Shown piece after piece: positions 7,572 to 15,812 of a stretch of 64,000 nucleotides of DNA (position 1 is the first letter of the stretch; each line of letters starts with the position of its first letter). This DNA comes from Nocardioides ganghwensis (lineage in GTDB: Bacteria; Actinomycetota; Actinomycetes; Propionibacteriales; Nocardioidaceae). The notes below the pieces were generated by a model. That model was not told the DNA's origin, did no database searches, and saw nothing but the letters and a program-made list of their open reading frames with translations. Location: the NCBI RefSeq assembly GCF_014779655.1, contig NZ_JACXYX010000001.1:124001-188000 (forward strand), given 5' to 3'. Both the position numbers and the translations under genes were made by a program.

Positions 7572-8240
7572 TCAGCCCAGCAGCGACGGCATCAGCGTGT
7601 GCACCCGAGCGGTCAGCACCGACAGCACGTGCTCGCGCTCGGTGTCCGGGCCGGTCGCCCAGGCGAGCAGCGACTGCGCGAAGAGCCCGTCGAGCATGCC
7701 GTAGCAGGTCGAGGAGTCCACGGACGGCGCCCGGCCGGCGAGCTCGGCGTACCGCGAGACCACCCGCCAGATCATCTGCTCGAGCTGGCCGTCGATCTCG
7801 AGGACCACCTCACGCAGCGCGGGCTCGAACATCGACTGGTTGCGCAGGTCGTACCAGAGCTGGTGCATCGGGCCCTCCTCGCGGATGGTCCCGGCCAGCT
7901 TCTCGGCGAAGCGCGACTGCAGCTCGGCCGCGGTGGTGGACGACGCCACGATCTCGTCGTAGCGCGTCACGCAGGTGCGCTTGTAGTGGCGCACGCAGGA
8001 GGTGATCAGCTCCTCCTTGCTGGAGAAGTAGTAGTGCACGACCCCGTGCGAGAACGGTGAGCGCTGGGCGATCTCGCGCAGCGAGGTCTTCGCGTAGCCC
8101 AGCGTGCCGAGGGTGACCAGCGCCGACTCGGCGAGCTGCTCGCGCCGGTCCTCGTGCTTGCTCGGCCGCTCCGCCGACGGCGCAGCCGGGTCGGCTGCGG
8201 GCTCGGCGACGGAGCGGGCGGGGGTCGGCACGCGCGGCAT
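7572..8240 (-). CDS. TetR family transcriptional regulator
   Basis: 222 residues. After a 25-residue Pro/Ala leader, the helix-turn-helix covers about residues 30-78, including AKTSLREIAQRSPFSHGVV and HYYFSSKEELI, the classical TetR recognition helix and YYF-x-x-KEEL. The rest is a helical ligand-binding domain. It is divergent from the SDR/acyl-CoA ligase operon with a 115-base gap containing an 18-bp palindrome (8284-8301), so it most likely represses that operon and itself. The effector is probably an acyl-CoA or the pathway substrate (inference). Longer upstream frames cross the SDR gene and are ignored. Confidence 0.88.
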   Translation of the reverse strand: MPRVPTPARSVAEPAADPAAPSAERPSKHEDRREQLAESALVTLGTLGYAKTSLREIAQRSPFSHGVVHYYFSSKEELITSCVRHYKRTCVTRYDEIVASSTTAAELQSRFAEKLAGTIREEGPMHQLWYDLRNQSMFEPALREVVLEIDGQLEQMIWRVVSRYAELAGRAPSVDSSTCYGMLDGLFAQSLLAWATGPDTEREHVLSVLTARVHTLMPSLLG

Positions 8241-8283
8241 CCTACGCGCGCCGCAGGGGGTGGGACGGACCAGTGGAAGATTT

Positions 8284-8301
8284 TCTTGACAGTCGTCAAG
8301 A
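8284..8301. promoter_or_regulatory. candidate TetR operator overlapping a -35 box
   Basis: tcttgac-agtc-gtcaaga is a perfect palindrome (7-bp arms, 4-base centre). It contains TTGACA at 8287-8292, a good -35 sequence directed at the SDR gene. Binding here would block that promoter. It lies between the divergent regulator (start 8240) and the SDR (start 8356). Confidence 0.65.
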
Positions 8302-8355
8302 CGTGCGGTCAGTGTGATGGCCATCACTCGCCCCCGCAGCCCTGAGGAGACCTCG

Positions 8356-9147
8356 ATGACCGCAACGGACCTGACCGGACGCGTCGCACTCGTCACGGGA
8401 GGCGCCCAGGGCCTGGGCGAGGGCATGGCCCGCGCCCTGGCGGCCGCGGGCGCCCGCGTGATGATCGCGGACGTCAACGAGGCGGGGGCCGAGACCGCCG
8501 CGGGCCTCGGTGACGGGCACGGGTTCGTACGCCTCGACGTCACCGACGAGGCCGGCTGGGAGGCGGCCGTCCAGGCCACCGTCGACCAGCTCGGCGGCCT
8601 CGACGTCCTCGTCAACAACGCCGGCGTCGAGATCACCAGTCTCCTCACCGAGGTGCAGGTCGACGACATCCGCACGATGCTCGACGTCAACGTCCTCGGC
8701 ACCACCCTCGGGCTCAAGCACGGCCTGCGCGCCATGCGCCCCGACGGTGCGGCCGGCAAGGGCGGCTCGATCATCAACATCTCGTCGGTGGCCGCGACGA
8801 TCGCCTTCCCCGCGATCGCGGTCTACAGCGGCACCAAGTCCGCGGTCGACCGGCTCACCCGCGTCGCGGCGATGGAGTCCGGCAAGCTCGGCTACGGCGT
8901 ACGGGTCAACTGCATCTACCCGGGCCTGGTGCCGACCGCGATGGGTGCCGGGCTCGCCAACGACATGGCCTCGCTCGGGCTCTACGGCAGCCCCGAGGAG
9001 GCCGTCGGCGCCGTCATCGAGCTGACCCCTTCGGGACGCCTCGGCGAGGTCGACGACATGGCGGACGCCGTGGTCTTCCTCGCCTCCGACGCGTCGCGCT
9101 TCATCAACGGGGCCGGGATCCCGGTCGACGGCGGCATGGGCATGTGA
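8356..9147 (+). CDS. short-chain dehydrogenase/reductase
   Basis: 263 residues from ATG 8356, with GAGGAGA 7-13 bases upstream. The NAD(P)-binding motif TGGAQGLGEGMA is near residue 13, NNAG near residue 90, catalytic Ser in IINISSVAA, and YSGTKSA carries the Tyr-x-x-x-Lys pair. The acidic residue after beta-2 (MIADVNEAG) suggests NAD preference. It is a classical SDR of the 3-oxoacyl-ACP reductase/hydroxysteroid dehydrogenase type. The acyl-CoA ligase starts 8 bases after its stop, so both work in one pathway, probably oxidation of a fatty acid, terpenoid or steroid side chain (inference). Confidence 0.88.
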   Translation: MTATDLTGRVALVTGGAQGLGEGMARALAAAGARVMIADVNEAGAETAAGLGDGHGFVRLDVTDEAGWEAAVQATVDQLGGLDVLVNNAGVEITSLLTEVQVDDIRTMLDVNVLGTTLGLKHGLRAMRPDGAAGKGGSIINISSVAATIAFPAIAVYSGTKSAVDRLTRVAAMESGKLGYGVRVNCIYPGLVPTAMGAGLANDMASLGLYGSPEEAVGAVIELTPSGRLGEVDDMADAVVFLASDASRFINGAGIPVDGGMGM

Positions 9148-9154
9148 GGGGCCG

Positions 9155-10708
9155 ATGCGGCTGCACGACTACCTGGACAAGGGCGCGAGCCTGGGCGCCG
9201 AGCGCCCCTGCCTGACCACCGACGGCACCACGCGGTCGTACGCCGAGGTGGTCGGGCTGTCGCACGAGGTCGCGGCGGCGCTCCTCGGGTGCGGCGTGGC
9301 CGAGGGGTCGCGCGTCGCGGTCCTCTCCGCCAACGACCCGGTGGCCTTCACCTGCGTGTTCGGCATCAGCCGCGCCGGAGCCGTGTGGTGCCCGATCAAC
9401 CCCCGCAACGAGGCCGCGGAGAACCGCGAGCTGCTCGAGCTGTTCGACACCGAGGTGGTGCTCTACCAGTCGGGGTTCGCCCCGCTCGTGGCCGCGATCC
9501 GCGACGACCTGCCCGGGATCCACACGTGGGTCTGCCTCGACGCCGCGGACCAGGGGTCCCTGGCGCGGCAGGAGTTCCTCGACCGCGGCGCCGGCGTCGA
9601 CGTGCCGGAGCGCATCGCCCCGCCCGGCCCGGGGGAGCTCGCGATGCTCGTCGGCACCGGCGGGACCACCGGCCGGCCCAAGGGCGTGATGCTCACCCCC
9701 ACCAACCTCGAGACGATGACGGCGCTGACCCTGATGGGCTACCCGTTCGACGGCCCGCCGGTCTACCTCGCGCTCGCGCCGCTCACCCATGCGGCCGGCG
9801 TGCTGTGCTTCCCGGTGATGTCGCTGGGCGGCGAGGTCGTGATCATGCGCGCGCCCGACGTCGGAGGGTTCCTGCGCCTCGTGCAGGAGCACGGCGTCAC
9901 CCACACGTTCCTGCCGCCGACCCTGATCTACATGGTGCTCGGCCACCCCGACCTGGACTCCACCGACCTCGGCAGCCTGCAGTGCTTCTGGTTCGGCGCG
10001 GCGCCGATGTCGGCCTCCCGGCTCGAGGAGGCGCTCACGAGGATCGGACCGGTGATGGCGCAGCTCTTCGGCCAGACCGAGGCGCCGATGATGATCTCGA
10101 TGATGCCGCCGGCCGACCACCTCCGCGCCGACGGCTCCGTGGCCACCGAGCGGCTCACCAGTGCGGGGCGACCGGCGCCCCTGGTGCGGGTGGCGATCCT
10201 CGACGAGCACGACCGCCCGGTGCGGCCGGGGGAGCGCGGTGAGATCTGCGCACGGTCGTCGCTGGTGATGGCCGGCTACTGGAAGGACCCGGAGGAGACG
10301 GCGCGGACGCTGCGCAACGGCTGGCTGCACACCGGCGACATCGGGTTCGTCGACGAGGAGGGCTTCCTCCACATCGTCGACCGGGCCAAGGACATGATCA
10401 TCACCGGCGGATTCAACGTGTACTCGACCGAGGTCGAGCAGGCGGTCCTCGCCCACGAGGCCGTCCAGGACTGCGCGGTGGTCGGGCTGCCCGACGACAA
10501 GTGGGGCGAACGTGTCGCGGTCGTCGTCCAGCCGCACCCGGGGGCGTCCGTCGACCCCGACGACCTCCGGTCCTTCGTCAAGCAACGCATCGGGTCGGTG
10601 AAGGCACCCAAGGACGTCCACGTGTGGCCGGACCTGCCGCGCTCGAAGGTCGGCAAGGTGCTCAAGGCGGAGATCAAGACCCGGATCGTGGGCGGGGCGC
10701 CTGGCTGA
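9155..10708 (+). CDS. acyl-CoA synthetase (AMP-forming)
   Basis: 517 residues. The P-loop-like A3 motif GTGGTTGRPKGVML is near residue 167, the A5 region FGQTEAPMM follows, the A7 motif HTGDIGFVDEEG is near 390, and the A10 lysine is in SKVGKVLKAEI near the end. This order is standard for ANL-superfamily acyl-CoA ligases, which activate a carboxylic acid with ATP and then transfer it to CoA. Substrate specificity (medium/long-chain or aromatic acid) cannot be read off. It sits 7 bases behind the SDR in a TetR-controlled operon. Its 3' end overlaps the convergent WXG100-like gene by 35 bases. Confidence 0.9.
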   Translation: MRLHDYLDKGASLGAERPCLTTDGTTRSYAEVVGLSHEVAAALLGCGVAEGSRVAVLSANDPVAFTCVFGISRAGAVWCPINPRNEAAENRELLELFDTEVVLYQSGFAPLVAAIRDDLPGIHTWVCLDAADQGSLARQEFLDRGAGVDVPERIAPPGPGELAMLVGTGGTTGRPKGVMLTPTNLETMTALTLMGYPFDGPPVYLALAPLTHAAGVLCFPVMSLGGEVVIMRAPDVGGFLRLVQEHGVTHTFLPPTLIYMVLGHPDLDSTDLGSLQCFWFGAAPMSASRLEEALTRIGPVMAQLFGQTEAPMMISMMPPADHLRADGSVATERLTSAGRPAPLVRVAILDEHDRPVRPGERGEICARSSLVMAGYWKDPEETARTLRNGWLHTGDIGFVDEEGFLHIVDRAKDMIITGGFNVYSTEVEQAVLAHEAVQDCAVVGLPDDKWGERVAVVVQPHPGASVDPDDLRSFVKQRIGSVKAPKDVHVWPDLPRSKVGKVLKAEIKTRIVGGAPG

Positions 10709-10988
10709 CCGCACGAGCGTCGGTCAGGTCCTCGCGGGCGAGGTCGAGAACACCGATGAGCGCCGACAGCGAGTCGATGACGTCGTTGGCGGCGAGGTCC
10801 CAGTCCTGCCAGCCGGACTGCTGGTGGAGGACGGCGCCGCCCTGCCACGAGGCGAGGAGCGCGTCCACGCTGCGCTCGGCGACCCGGCGTCGCGCGTCGA
10901 TGTCGGCGAGCCGGTCGGACAGGCGGTCGGCGGGCGTACGGCCGTGCCGGTCGCGCCGGTCGTGCTGGAGGTGCCCCGACAGGATCAT
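10674..10988 (-). CDS. WXG100-like protein, paralog of the gene at 7178-7507
   Basis: 104 residues from ATG 10988. DALLASWQGGAVLHQQ gives a W-x-G turn between two helices. SDRLADIDARRRVAERSVDA aligns closely with DDRLRELDARRRTAEASVER of the WXG100 protein at 7178-7507, and the following helix has the same D-x-x-x-x-L-x-x-A-R-x-D-L pattern. The real gene is the last third of a much longer antisense frame through gntP. It stands alone, without partner or toxin next to it. Likely a type VII secreted or accessory helper protein (inference). Confidence 0.65.
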   Translation of the reverse strand: MILSGHLQHDRRDRHGRTPADRLSDRLADIDARRRVAERSVDALLASWQGGAVLHQQSGWQDWDLAANDVIDSLSALIGVLDLAREDLTDARAVSQAPRPRSGS

Positions 10989-11081
10989 GTCTCGACCATC
11001 ACCCGCGCACATGGCGCACCGACAGGCCCTTGACCGGATCTGTGGAGAACCGAGACGTGTCCTTCCGCCGCCGCAGGGGCC

Positions 11082-11100
11082 TAGGGTGGGGCTTCCCCAC
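11082..11100 (+). promoter_or_regulatory. gnt operon -10 box with overlapping hairpin
   Basis: TAGGGT (11082-11087) is a good -10. GTGGGG-CTT-CCCCAC (11086-11100) is a perfect small palindrome over the expected transcription start. GGAGGT at 11103-11108 is the ribosome site of gntP, so this transcript has a short leader. The palindrome could be an operator; no regulator gene is adjacent. Confidence 0.45.
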
Positions 11101-11114
11101 TCGGAGGTAATCAC

Positions 11115-12491
11115 GTGGATCCCATGACTCCCGTCCATGGCGCCGGCACGCTCCTGGTGATCGCGGCCCTCGCCGTCGCCGTGCTGCTGGTGCTCATCAT
11201 CGCCCTGCGGATGCACGCCTTCGTGGCGCTCGTCCTCGTCAGCCTGGCCACAGCCATCGTCGCCGGCGTCCCCGTCGCCGACGTGCCGGCGGTCGCGATC
11301 GGAGCGTTCGGCTCCACCCTCGGCGCGGTGGCGCTGCTCGTCGGCCTCGGAGTGATGATCGGGCGCATCCTGGAGGTCACGGGTGGCGCCCAGGTGCTGG
11401 CCGACACCCTGATCAGCCGCTTCGGCGAGAAGCGCGCACCGCTGGCGCTCGGCATCGCGGCGCTGCTCTTCGGCCTCCCGATCTTCTTCGACGCCGGCCT
11501 GGTCGTCTTCCTGCCGATCATCTTCTCGGTCGCCAAGCGCTTCGGCGGCTCCGTGCTGATGTACGCCCTCCCCGCGGCCGGTGCCTTCGCCGCGATGCAC
11601 GCGATCGTGCCGCCGCACCCCGGACCGGTCACCGCCGCCACCGAGATCGGCGCGAGCATCGGCCTCACGCTGGTGATCGGCGTCGTCGCCGCGGTCGTCG
11701 CCTGGGCGGTCGGCGTGTACGCCGTCACGCTCGGCTGGCTCGGCAAGATCCACGTGCCGATCGACGACTCGGTCCTCACCGGCGGCCGCGCGCCCGACGA
11801 GGGCGACCGCCCCGCGTTCGTCCACGTCCTCGCGATCCTGCTGCTGCCGTTGGTGCTGATCAGCCTCAACACCGTCCTCACCACGCTGCGGGCCAACGAG
11901 ACGATCGAGGCCGAGGGCGGGTTCGTCGACGCGCTCGTGTTCATCGGCCAGACGCCCGTGGCGCTGCTGATCGCCCTGCTCGTCGCGACGTACACCCTCG
12001 CCGTGCGCCACCACTCGCGCGCCGAGGTGGAGGACCTCCTCAACGACGCGCTCGGCCCGATCTGCGCGATCATCCTCATCACCGGCGCGGGCGGGATGTT
12101 CGGCGGCGTGCTGCGCTACAGCGGCATCGGCAGCGCCCTCTCGGACTCGCTCGCCGACCTCGGCCTGCCGCTGATCGTGTCGGCCTTCGTCATCGCCACC
12201 ATCCTGCGCGTCGCCCAGGGCTCCGCGACGGTCGCACTCACCACGACCGCCGGGCTGCTCTCGGCGGCGGTGGTCGACGCCGACCCGTCCTCGCTGCAGC
12301 TCGTCGCGCTCGTGCTGGCGATCGCGGCCGGCGCCACGGTGCTGTCCCACGTCAACGACTCGGGCTTCTGGCTGGTGAGCAGGTTCTTCGGGATGGACGT
12401 CAAGACCACCCTGAAGACCTGGACGGTGATGGAGACGACCCTGGGCGTGAGCATCTTCGTCCTCGCGCTCGGCATCTGGGCGGTCGGATGA
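11115..12491 (+). CDS. gntP: gluconate:H+ symporter, GntP family
   Basis: 458 residues, hydrophobic throughout with about 12 membrane segments. The GTG at 11115 is favoured over ATG 11124 because GGAGGT ends 6 bases before it. Family landmarks include GLGVMIGRILEVTGGAQVLA, LPIFFDAGLVVFLPI and VPPHPGPVTAATEIGA, all hallmarks of GntP permeases that import gluconate or related sugar acids with protons. The stop overlaps the start of gluconokinase (ATGA), so uptake and phosphorylation are co-expressed. Confidence 0.93.
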   Translation: MDPMTPVHGAGTLLVIAALAVAVLLVLIIALRMHAFVALVLVSLATAIVAGVPVADVPAVAIGAFGSTLGAVALLVGLGVMIGRILEVTGGAQVLADTLISRFGEKRAPLALGIAALLFGLPIFFDAGLVVFLPIIFSVAKRFGGSVLMYALPAAGAFAAMHAIVPPHPGPVTAATEIGASIGLTLVIGVVAAVVAWAVGVYAVTLGWLGKIHVPIDDSVLTGGRAPDEGDRPAFVHVLAILLLPLVLISLNTVLTTLRANETIEAEGGFVDALVFIGQTPVALLIALLVATYTLAVRHHSRAEVEDLLNDALGPICAIILITGAGGMFGGVLRYSGIGSALSDSLADLGLPLIVSAFVIATILRVAQGSATVALTTTAGLLSAAVVDADPSSLQLVALVLAIAAGATVLSHVNDSGFWLVSRFFGMDVKTTLKTWTVMETTLGVSIFVLALGIWAVG

Positions 12492-13030
12492 ACGCACTCC
12501 ACGAGTCGAGCACGCCCCGCCCGTTCCACCTCGTCTTCATGGGCGTCTCCGGATCGGGGAAGTCCACGGTGGCGCGCGCGGTGCAGGAGCGGCTCGGCTG
12601 GGAGATGGCCGAGGGTGACGACTTCCACCCGCCCGAGAACGTCGCGAAGATGAGCGAGGGCACGCCCCTCACCGACGCCGACCGCTGGGGCTGGCTGGAG
12701 TCCCTGGCCGCCTGGACCGCGGAGCGCGAGGCCCGCGACGAGCCGACGATCATGGCGTGCAGCGCCCTGCGCCGGAGCTACCGCGACGTGCTGCGCCGCG
12801 GCGGCGAGGGCACGTTCTTCGTCCACTGCACCGGCGACAAGCACATGCTCCTCGACCGGATGAACGCCCGTGACCACTTCATGCCGCCGAGCCTGCTGGA
12901 GTCGCAGCTCGACACCCTCGAGCCGCTCGGCCCCGACGAGGCGGGGATGGACGTCGACCCGGCGCTGCCGGTCGACCGGCTCGCCGCGATGGTGCTGGCG
13001 CGGCTCGGGCTGTCCGAGCGGGGTCGCTAG
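12488..13030 (+). CDS. gntK: gluconokinase
   Basis: 180 residues. The Walker A motif GVSGSGKSTVA lies near residue 19. GDDFHPPENVAKMSEGTPLT and DRWGWLESL follow, and these are signature sequences of thermoresistant-type gluconokinases. CSALRRSYRDVLR is the second conserved block. The enzyme phosphorylates gluconate to 6-phosphogluconate for entry into the pentose phosphate pathway. The start overlaps gntP by four bases. No gntR-type regulator is in the immediate surroundings. Confidence 0.94.
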   Translation: MNALHESSTPRPFHLVFMGVSGSGKSTVARAVQERLGWEMAEGDDFHPPENVAKMSEGTPLTDADRWGWLESLAAWTAEREARDEPTIMACSALRRSYRDVLRRGGEGTFFVHCTGDKHMLLDRMNARDHFMPPSLLESQLDTLEPLGPDEAGMDVDPALPVDRLAAMVLARLGLSERGR

Positions 13031-13041
13031 CCGCAGCCTCG

Positions 13042-13530
13042 CTAGTCGAGGACCACGATGCCGGCGTTGAGCGCGGTGGCGAAGCAGGTCCACGCGAGGT
13101 AGGGCACGAGCAGCCACGCCGCGGCCCGTACGCGCCGCCACGCCAGCGCCACGAGCACGGCCACCGCCACGTCGAGGGCGACGATGTCGACCAGCGCCAG
13201 GACGTACTGGTCGGCGCCGAAGAACAGCGGCGTCCACGCCAGGTTGAGCACCAGCTGGCCGGCCCACAGCCACAGCACGCCGTCCCAGCCGCCCGCGCGC
13301 CACAGCAGCCACCCGGCGACGCCGATGAAGAGGTAGAGCACGGACCACACCGGCCCGAACAGCCACGGCGGCGGCGCGAACACCGGCAGCTCCAGTGCGC
13401 GGTAGGTCGCCTGCGCGGAGGAGGCGGCCAGCCCGCCGACCCCGGCCACCGCGACCACGGCGACCAGGAAGGGGATGAGCGTCCACCACTGGCGGGCGGG
13501 CGGCACGAGCGGCATCTCCCGAGAGCTCAT
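13042..13530 (-). CDS. tspO: TspO/MBR family membrane protein
   Basis: 162 residues with five hydrophobic helices, the usual TspO size. Conserved pieces are FAPPPWLFGPVWSVLYLFIG (the P-P-x-W-x-F-x-P-x-W motif), GQLVLNLAWTPLFFG and LVPYLAWTCFATALNAGI. TspO proteins bind porphyrins, heme or other hydrophobic ligands and respond to stress. The start at ATG 13530 is chosen; the longer frame upstream overlaps the next gene antisense. It is convergent to gntK with 11 bases between stops. Confidence 0.9.
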   Translation of the reverse strand: MSSREMPLVPPARQWWTLIPFLVAVVAVAGVGGLAASSAQATYRALELPVFAPPPWLFGPVWSVLYLFIGVAGWLLWRAGGWDGVLWLWAGQLVLNLAWTPLFFGADQYVLALVDIVALDVAVAVLVALAWRRVRAAAWLLVPYLAWTCFATALNAGIVVLD

Positions 13531-13558
13531 GTCGCCATCATGCCGACCCGCCCCACGC

Positions 13559-15133
13559 TCACGACCTGCGTCGGGCCCTGAGCACCGCGTCGGCGACGGC
13601 GATCTCCTCGCCGGTGTGCGGGTGGGCCTGCGTGCGCGGCCGCGCCTCGCACACCTCGACCTCGAAGTCGTCCGGGAGCGCCGGCACCAGCTGGTCGGCG
13701 GTGAACATGAACGTGTCGTGCCCGTGCCGCAGCCCGGTGGCCAGGTCGTCGGGGTGGTGCCCGACGACCAGGAGGGTGCCGCCCGGTGCCACCGCGGACG
13801 CGAGCCGGCGTACGACGTCGGGCATGCCGCCGTCGGGCAGGTGGAAGAAGTGGGAGGTGACGAGGTCCCACGTCTCGCCGGCGGGGTCGAAGGCGCGCAC
13901 GTCGAGGCGGCGGGTCTCGACGCGGTCGCCCACGCCGGCCTCCGCCGCGTGCTCGGCGACCCGGGCCAGGGCGGCGTCGGCGAAGTCGACGGCTGTGACC
14001 TGCCACCCCTGCGAGGCGAGCCAGATCGCGTCGCCGCCCTCTCCGCACCCGATGTCCAGGGCGCGGCCGGGGGCGAGCGACGGCGCCTCCGCGGCGAGCT
14101 GGACGTTGACCTTGCCGCTCCAGACGCGGTCACCGGAGTAGCGCTCCTCCCACGCCGGGCGCTCGAAGAACCCGTCCCGGCGGGCCTGCACCGCGCGCGC
14201 GGCGTCGGCGGACGCGAGCTCGGCGTTGATCCAGGCGCCGACGCGGGTGCCGTGGGCCGCGGACGCGACCAGGATCATGGAGATGTCGGTGGCGTTGCCG
14301 GCCGCGAAGACGCCGGGGACCGACGTGGCGCCGGTCGGCTCCACCTCGAGCACCGAGCCGAGGACGAGCCCGTTCATCTCGAAGGGCTTCGGCTCGATGC
14401 CGAGCGGGCCGAGGAAGTCGGCGCGGACGTGGGGCTGCGAGGCCACGACGACGGCGTCCCGCTCGAGGACCGAGCCGTCCGTCAGCCGCAGCCCGACGAG
14501 GGCGTCGCCGTCGTCGGTGGCGACGACCTCCTGCGGAGTGCCGTGGACGAACCGGACGCCGATCGCGCCGAGCCTCTCCATCTCCTCGTCGGGGATCTCG
14601 GCACCGTCGTGCACCACGACCACCACGTCGTCGGAGAGCTGGCGGAACAGCAGGGCCTGGTGCCCGGCCATCGGGCTGGTGGCGAGGACGGCGATCGCCC
14701 GGTCGCGCACCTCCCAGCCGTGGCAGTAGGGGCAGTGCAGGACGTCCCGGCCCCACCGGGCCGCGAGGCCGGGCACGTCGGGCAGGTCGTCGACGACGCC
14801 GCCGGTGACGAGCACCCGGCGGGCGCCGAAGCGGCGACCGCCCGCGGTCGTGACGAGGAAGTCGTCGACCTCGCCGGAGAGTCCGACCACCCGGTCGGTG
14901 AGCACCTCGACGCCGTACTGCGCCACCTCGCGGCGGCCGATCTCGAGCAGCTCCAGCGGGGGGACGCCCTCGCGGCCGAGGTAGTTGTGGGCGTGGTCGG
15001 CAGGGGCGTTGCGGGGCTCGCCTGCGTCGATGACCAGCACCGAGCGCCTCGACCGGCCCAGGGCCGTCGCACCGCTCAGGCCGGCTGCACCGCCACCGAC
15101 CACCACCACGTCGTAGGTCTTCATCTCAGTCAT
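13559..15133 (-). CDS. fusion of thioredoxin-reductase-like FAD oxidoreductase and class I methyltransferase
   Basis: 524 residues from ATG 15133. Residues 1-300 form a pyridine nucleotide-disulfide oxidoreductase: VVVVGGGAAGLSGATALGR is the FAD site, HCPYCHGWE supplies the C-x-x-C redox pair, and SVPGVFAAGNATD is the second FAD motif. Residues from about 330 form a SAM-dependent methyltransferase: ALDIGCGEGGDAIWLASQGW is motif I, followed by VTAVDFADAAL. A linker with FFERPAWEERYSGDRVWSG joins them and resembles the start of TehB-like methyltransferases. Both active sites look intact. A divergent XRE-cupin gene with an operator-like palindrome suggests it is inducible. A role in detoxifying a metalloid or reactive sulfur/halogen compound is inference. 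Confidence 0.88.
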   Translation of the reverse strand: MTEMKTYDVVVVGGGAAGLSGATALGRSRRSVLVIDAGEPRNAPADHAHNYLGREGVPPLELLEIGRREVAQYGVEVLTDRVVGLSGEVDDFLVTTAGGRRFGARRVLVTGGVVDDLPDVPGLAARWGRDVLHCPYCHGWEVRDRAIAVLATSPMAGHQALLFRQLSDDVVVVVHDGAEIPDEEMERLGAIGVRFVHGTPQEVVATDDGDALVGLRLTDGSVLERDAVVVASQPHVRADFLGPLGIEPKPFEMNGLVLGSVLEVEPTGATSVPGVFAAGNATDISMILVASAAHGTRVGAWINAELASADAARAVQARRDGFFERPAWEERYSGDRVWSGKVNVQLAAEAPSLAPGRALDIGCGEGGDAIWLASQGWQVTAVDFADAALARVAEHAAEAGVGDRVETRRLDVRAFDPAGETWDLVTSHFFHLPDGGMPDVVRRLASAVAPGGTLLVVGHHPDDLATGLRHGHDTFMFTADQLVPALPDDFEVEVCEARPRTQAHPHTGEEIAVADAVLRARRRS

Positions 15134-15175
15134 GACGTCGATGCTGCACCCCGTTCGCCGTACTGACAAACATTA

Positions 15176-15190
15176 TTGCCGCAACGGCAA
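15176..15190. promoter_or_regulatory. candidate operator of the XRE-cupin regulator
   Basis: TTGCCG-CAA-CGGCAA is a perfect palindrome in the 77-base gap between the divergent fusion gene (start 15133) and the regulator (start 15211). On the minus strand TAATGT (15169-15174) lies next to it and could be the -10 of the fusion gene. Confidence 0.6.
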
Positions 15191-15210
15191 ATCCGGTGCA
15201 CACTGGCCGC

Positions 15211-15771
15211 ATGGACGACGAAGGAGTGCTGCGCGGCGTCGGGCCCCGGTTGCGACAGCTGCGCCTCGAGCGGGAGGCCACGCTGACCGACCTGGCCGAG
15301 GAGACCGGCATCTCGGTCAGCACGCTGTCGCGCCTGGAGTCGGGCCAGCGCAAGCCGACGCTCGAGCTGCTGCTGCCGCTCGCGCGCGCCCACCGGGTGG
15401 CGCTGGACGAGCTCGTCGACGCGCCCGAGACGGGCGACCCGCGGGTCAGGTCGAAGCCTGTCGTGCGCCACGGCCGCACGTTCATCTCCCTCACGCGGCG
15501 TCCGGGCGGGCTCCAGTCCTACAAGATGGTGATGCCCGTCGACGACGTGCCCGCACCCTCGCTGCGCACCCACGAGGGCTACGAGTGGCTCTACGTCCTC
15601 AGCGGCAGGGTGCGACTCGTCCTCGGCACCAAGGACCTCACCCTCGGGCCGGGCGAGGTGGTCGAGTTCGACACCCGTACGCCGCACTGGGTCGGCAATC
15701 CCGGGCCCACGCCGGCAGAGGTGCTGGCGATCTTCGGCCCGCAGGGCGAGCGCATGCACGTCCGCTCCTAG
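15211..15771 (+). CDS. XRE family regulator with C-terminal cupin domain
   Basis: 186 residues. The N-terminal helix-turn-helix (residues about 10-65) includes TLTDLAEETGISVSTLSRLE and SGQRKPTLELLLPLA. The C-terminal cupin has HEGYEWLYVLSGRVRLVLG and DLTLGPGEVVEFDT, then PHWVGN, the usual cupin motif 1/motif 2 arrangement for ligand binding. ATG 15211 is used rather than GTG 15196. It is transcribed divergently from the oxidoreductase-methyltransferase fusion and most likely controls it through the palindrome at 15176-15190. The ligand is unknown. Confidence 0.88.
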   Translation: MDDEGVLRGVGPRLRQLRLEREATLTDLAEETGISVSTLSRLESGQRKPTLELLLPLARAHRVALDELVDAPETGDPRVRSKPVVRHGRTFISLTRRPGGLQSYKMVMPVDDVPAPSLRTHEGYEWLYVLSGRVRLVLGTKDLTLGPGEVVEFDTRTPHWVGNPGPTPAEVLAIFGPQGERMHVRS

Positions 15772-15812
15772 GGGTGGGCCGCGGTGTCGTCGGCGCGTGC
15801 CACGGTTGGACC

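Noticed and set aside
13475..15166. Plus-strand open frame of about 560 codons
   Set aside because: Antisense to the oxidoreductase-methyltransferase fusion, which has clear motifs; no ribosome site and no recognisable domain.
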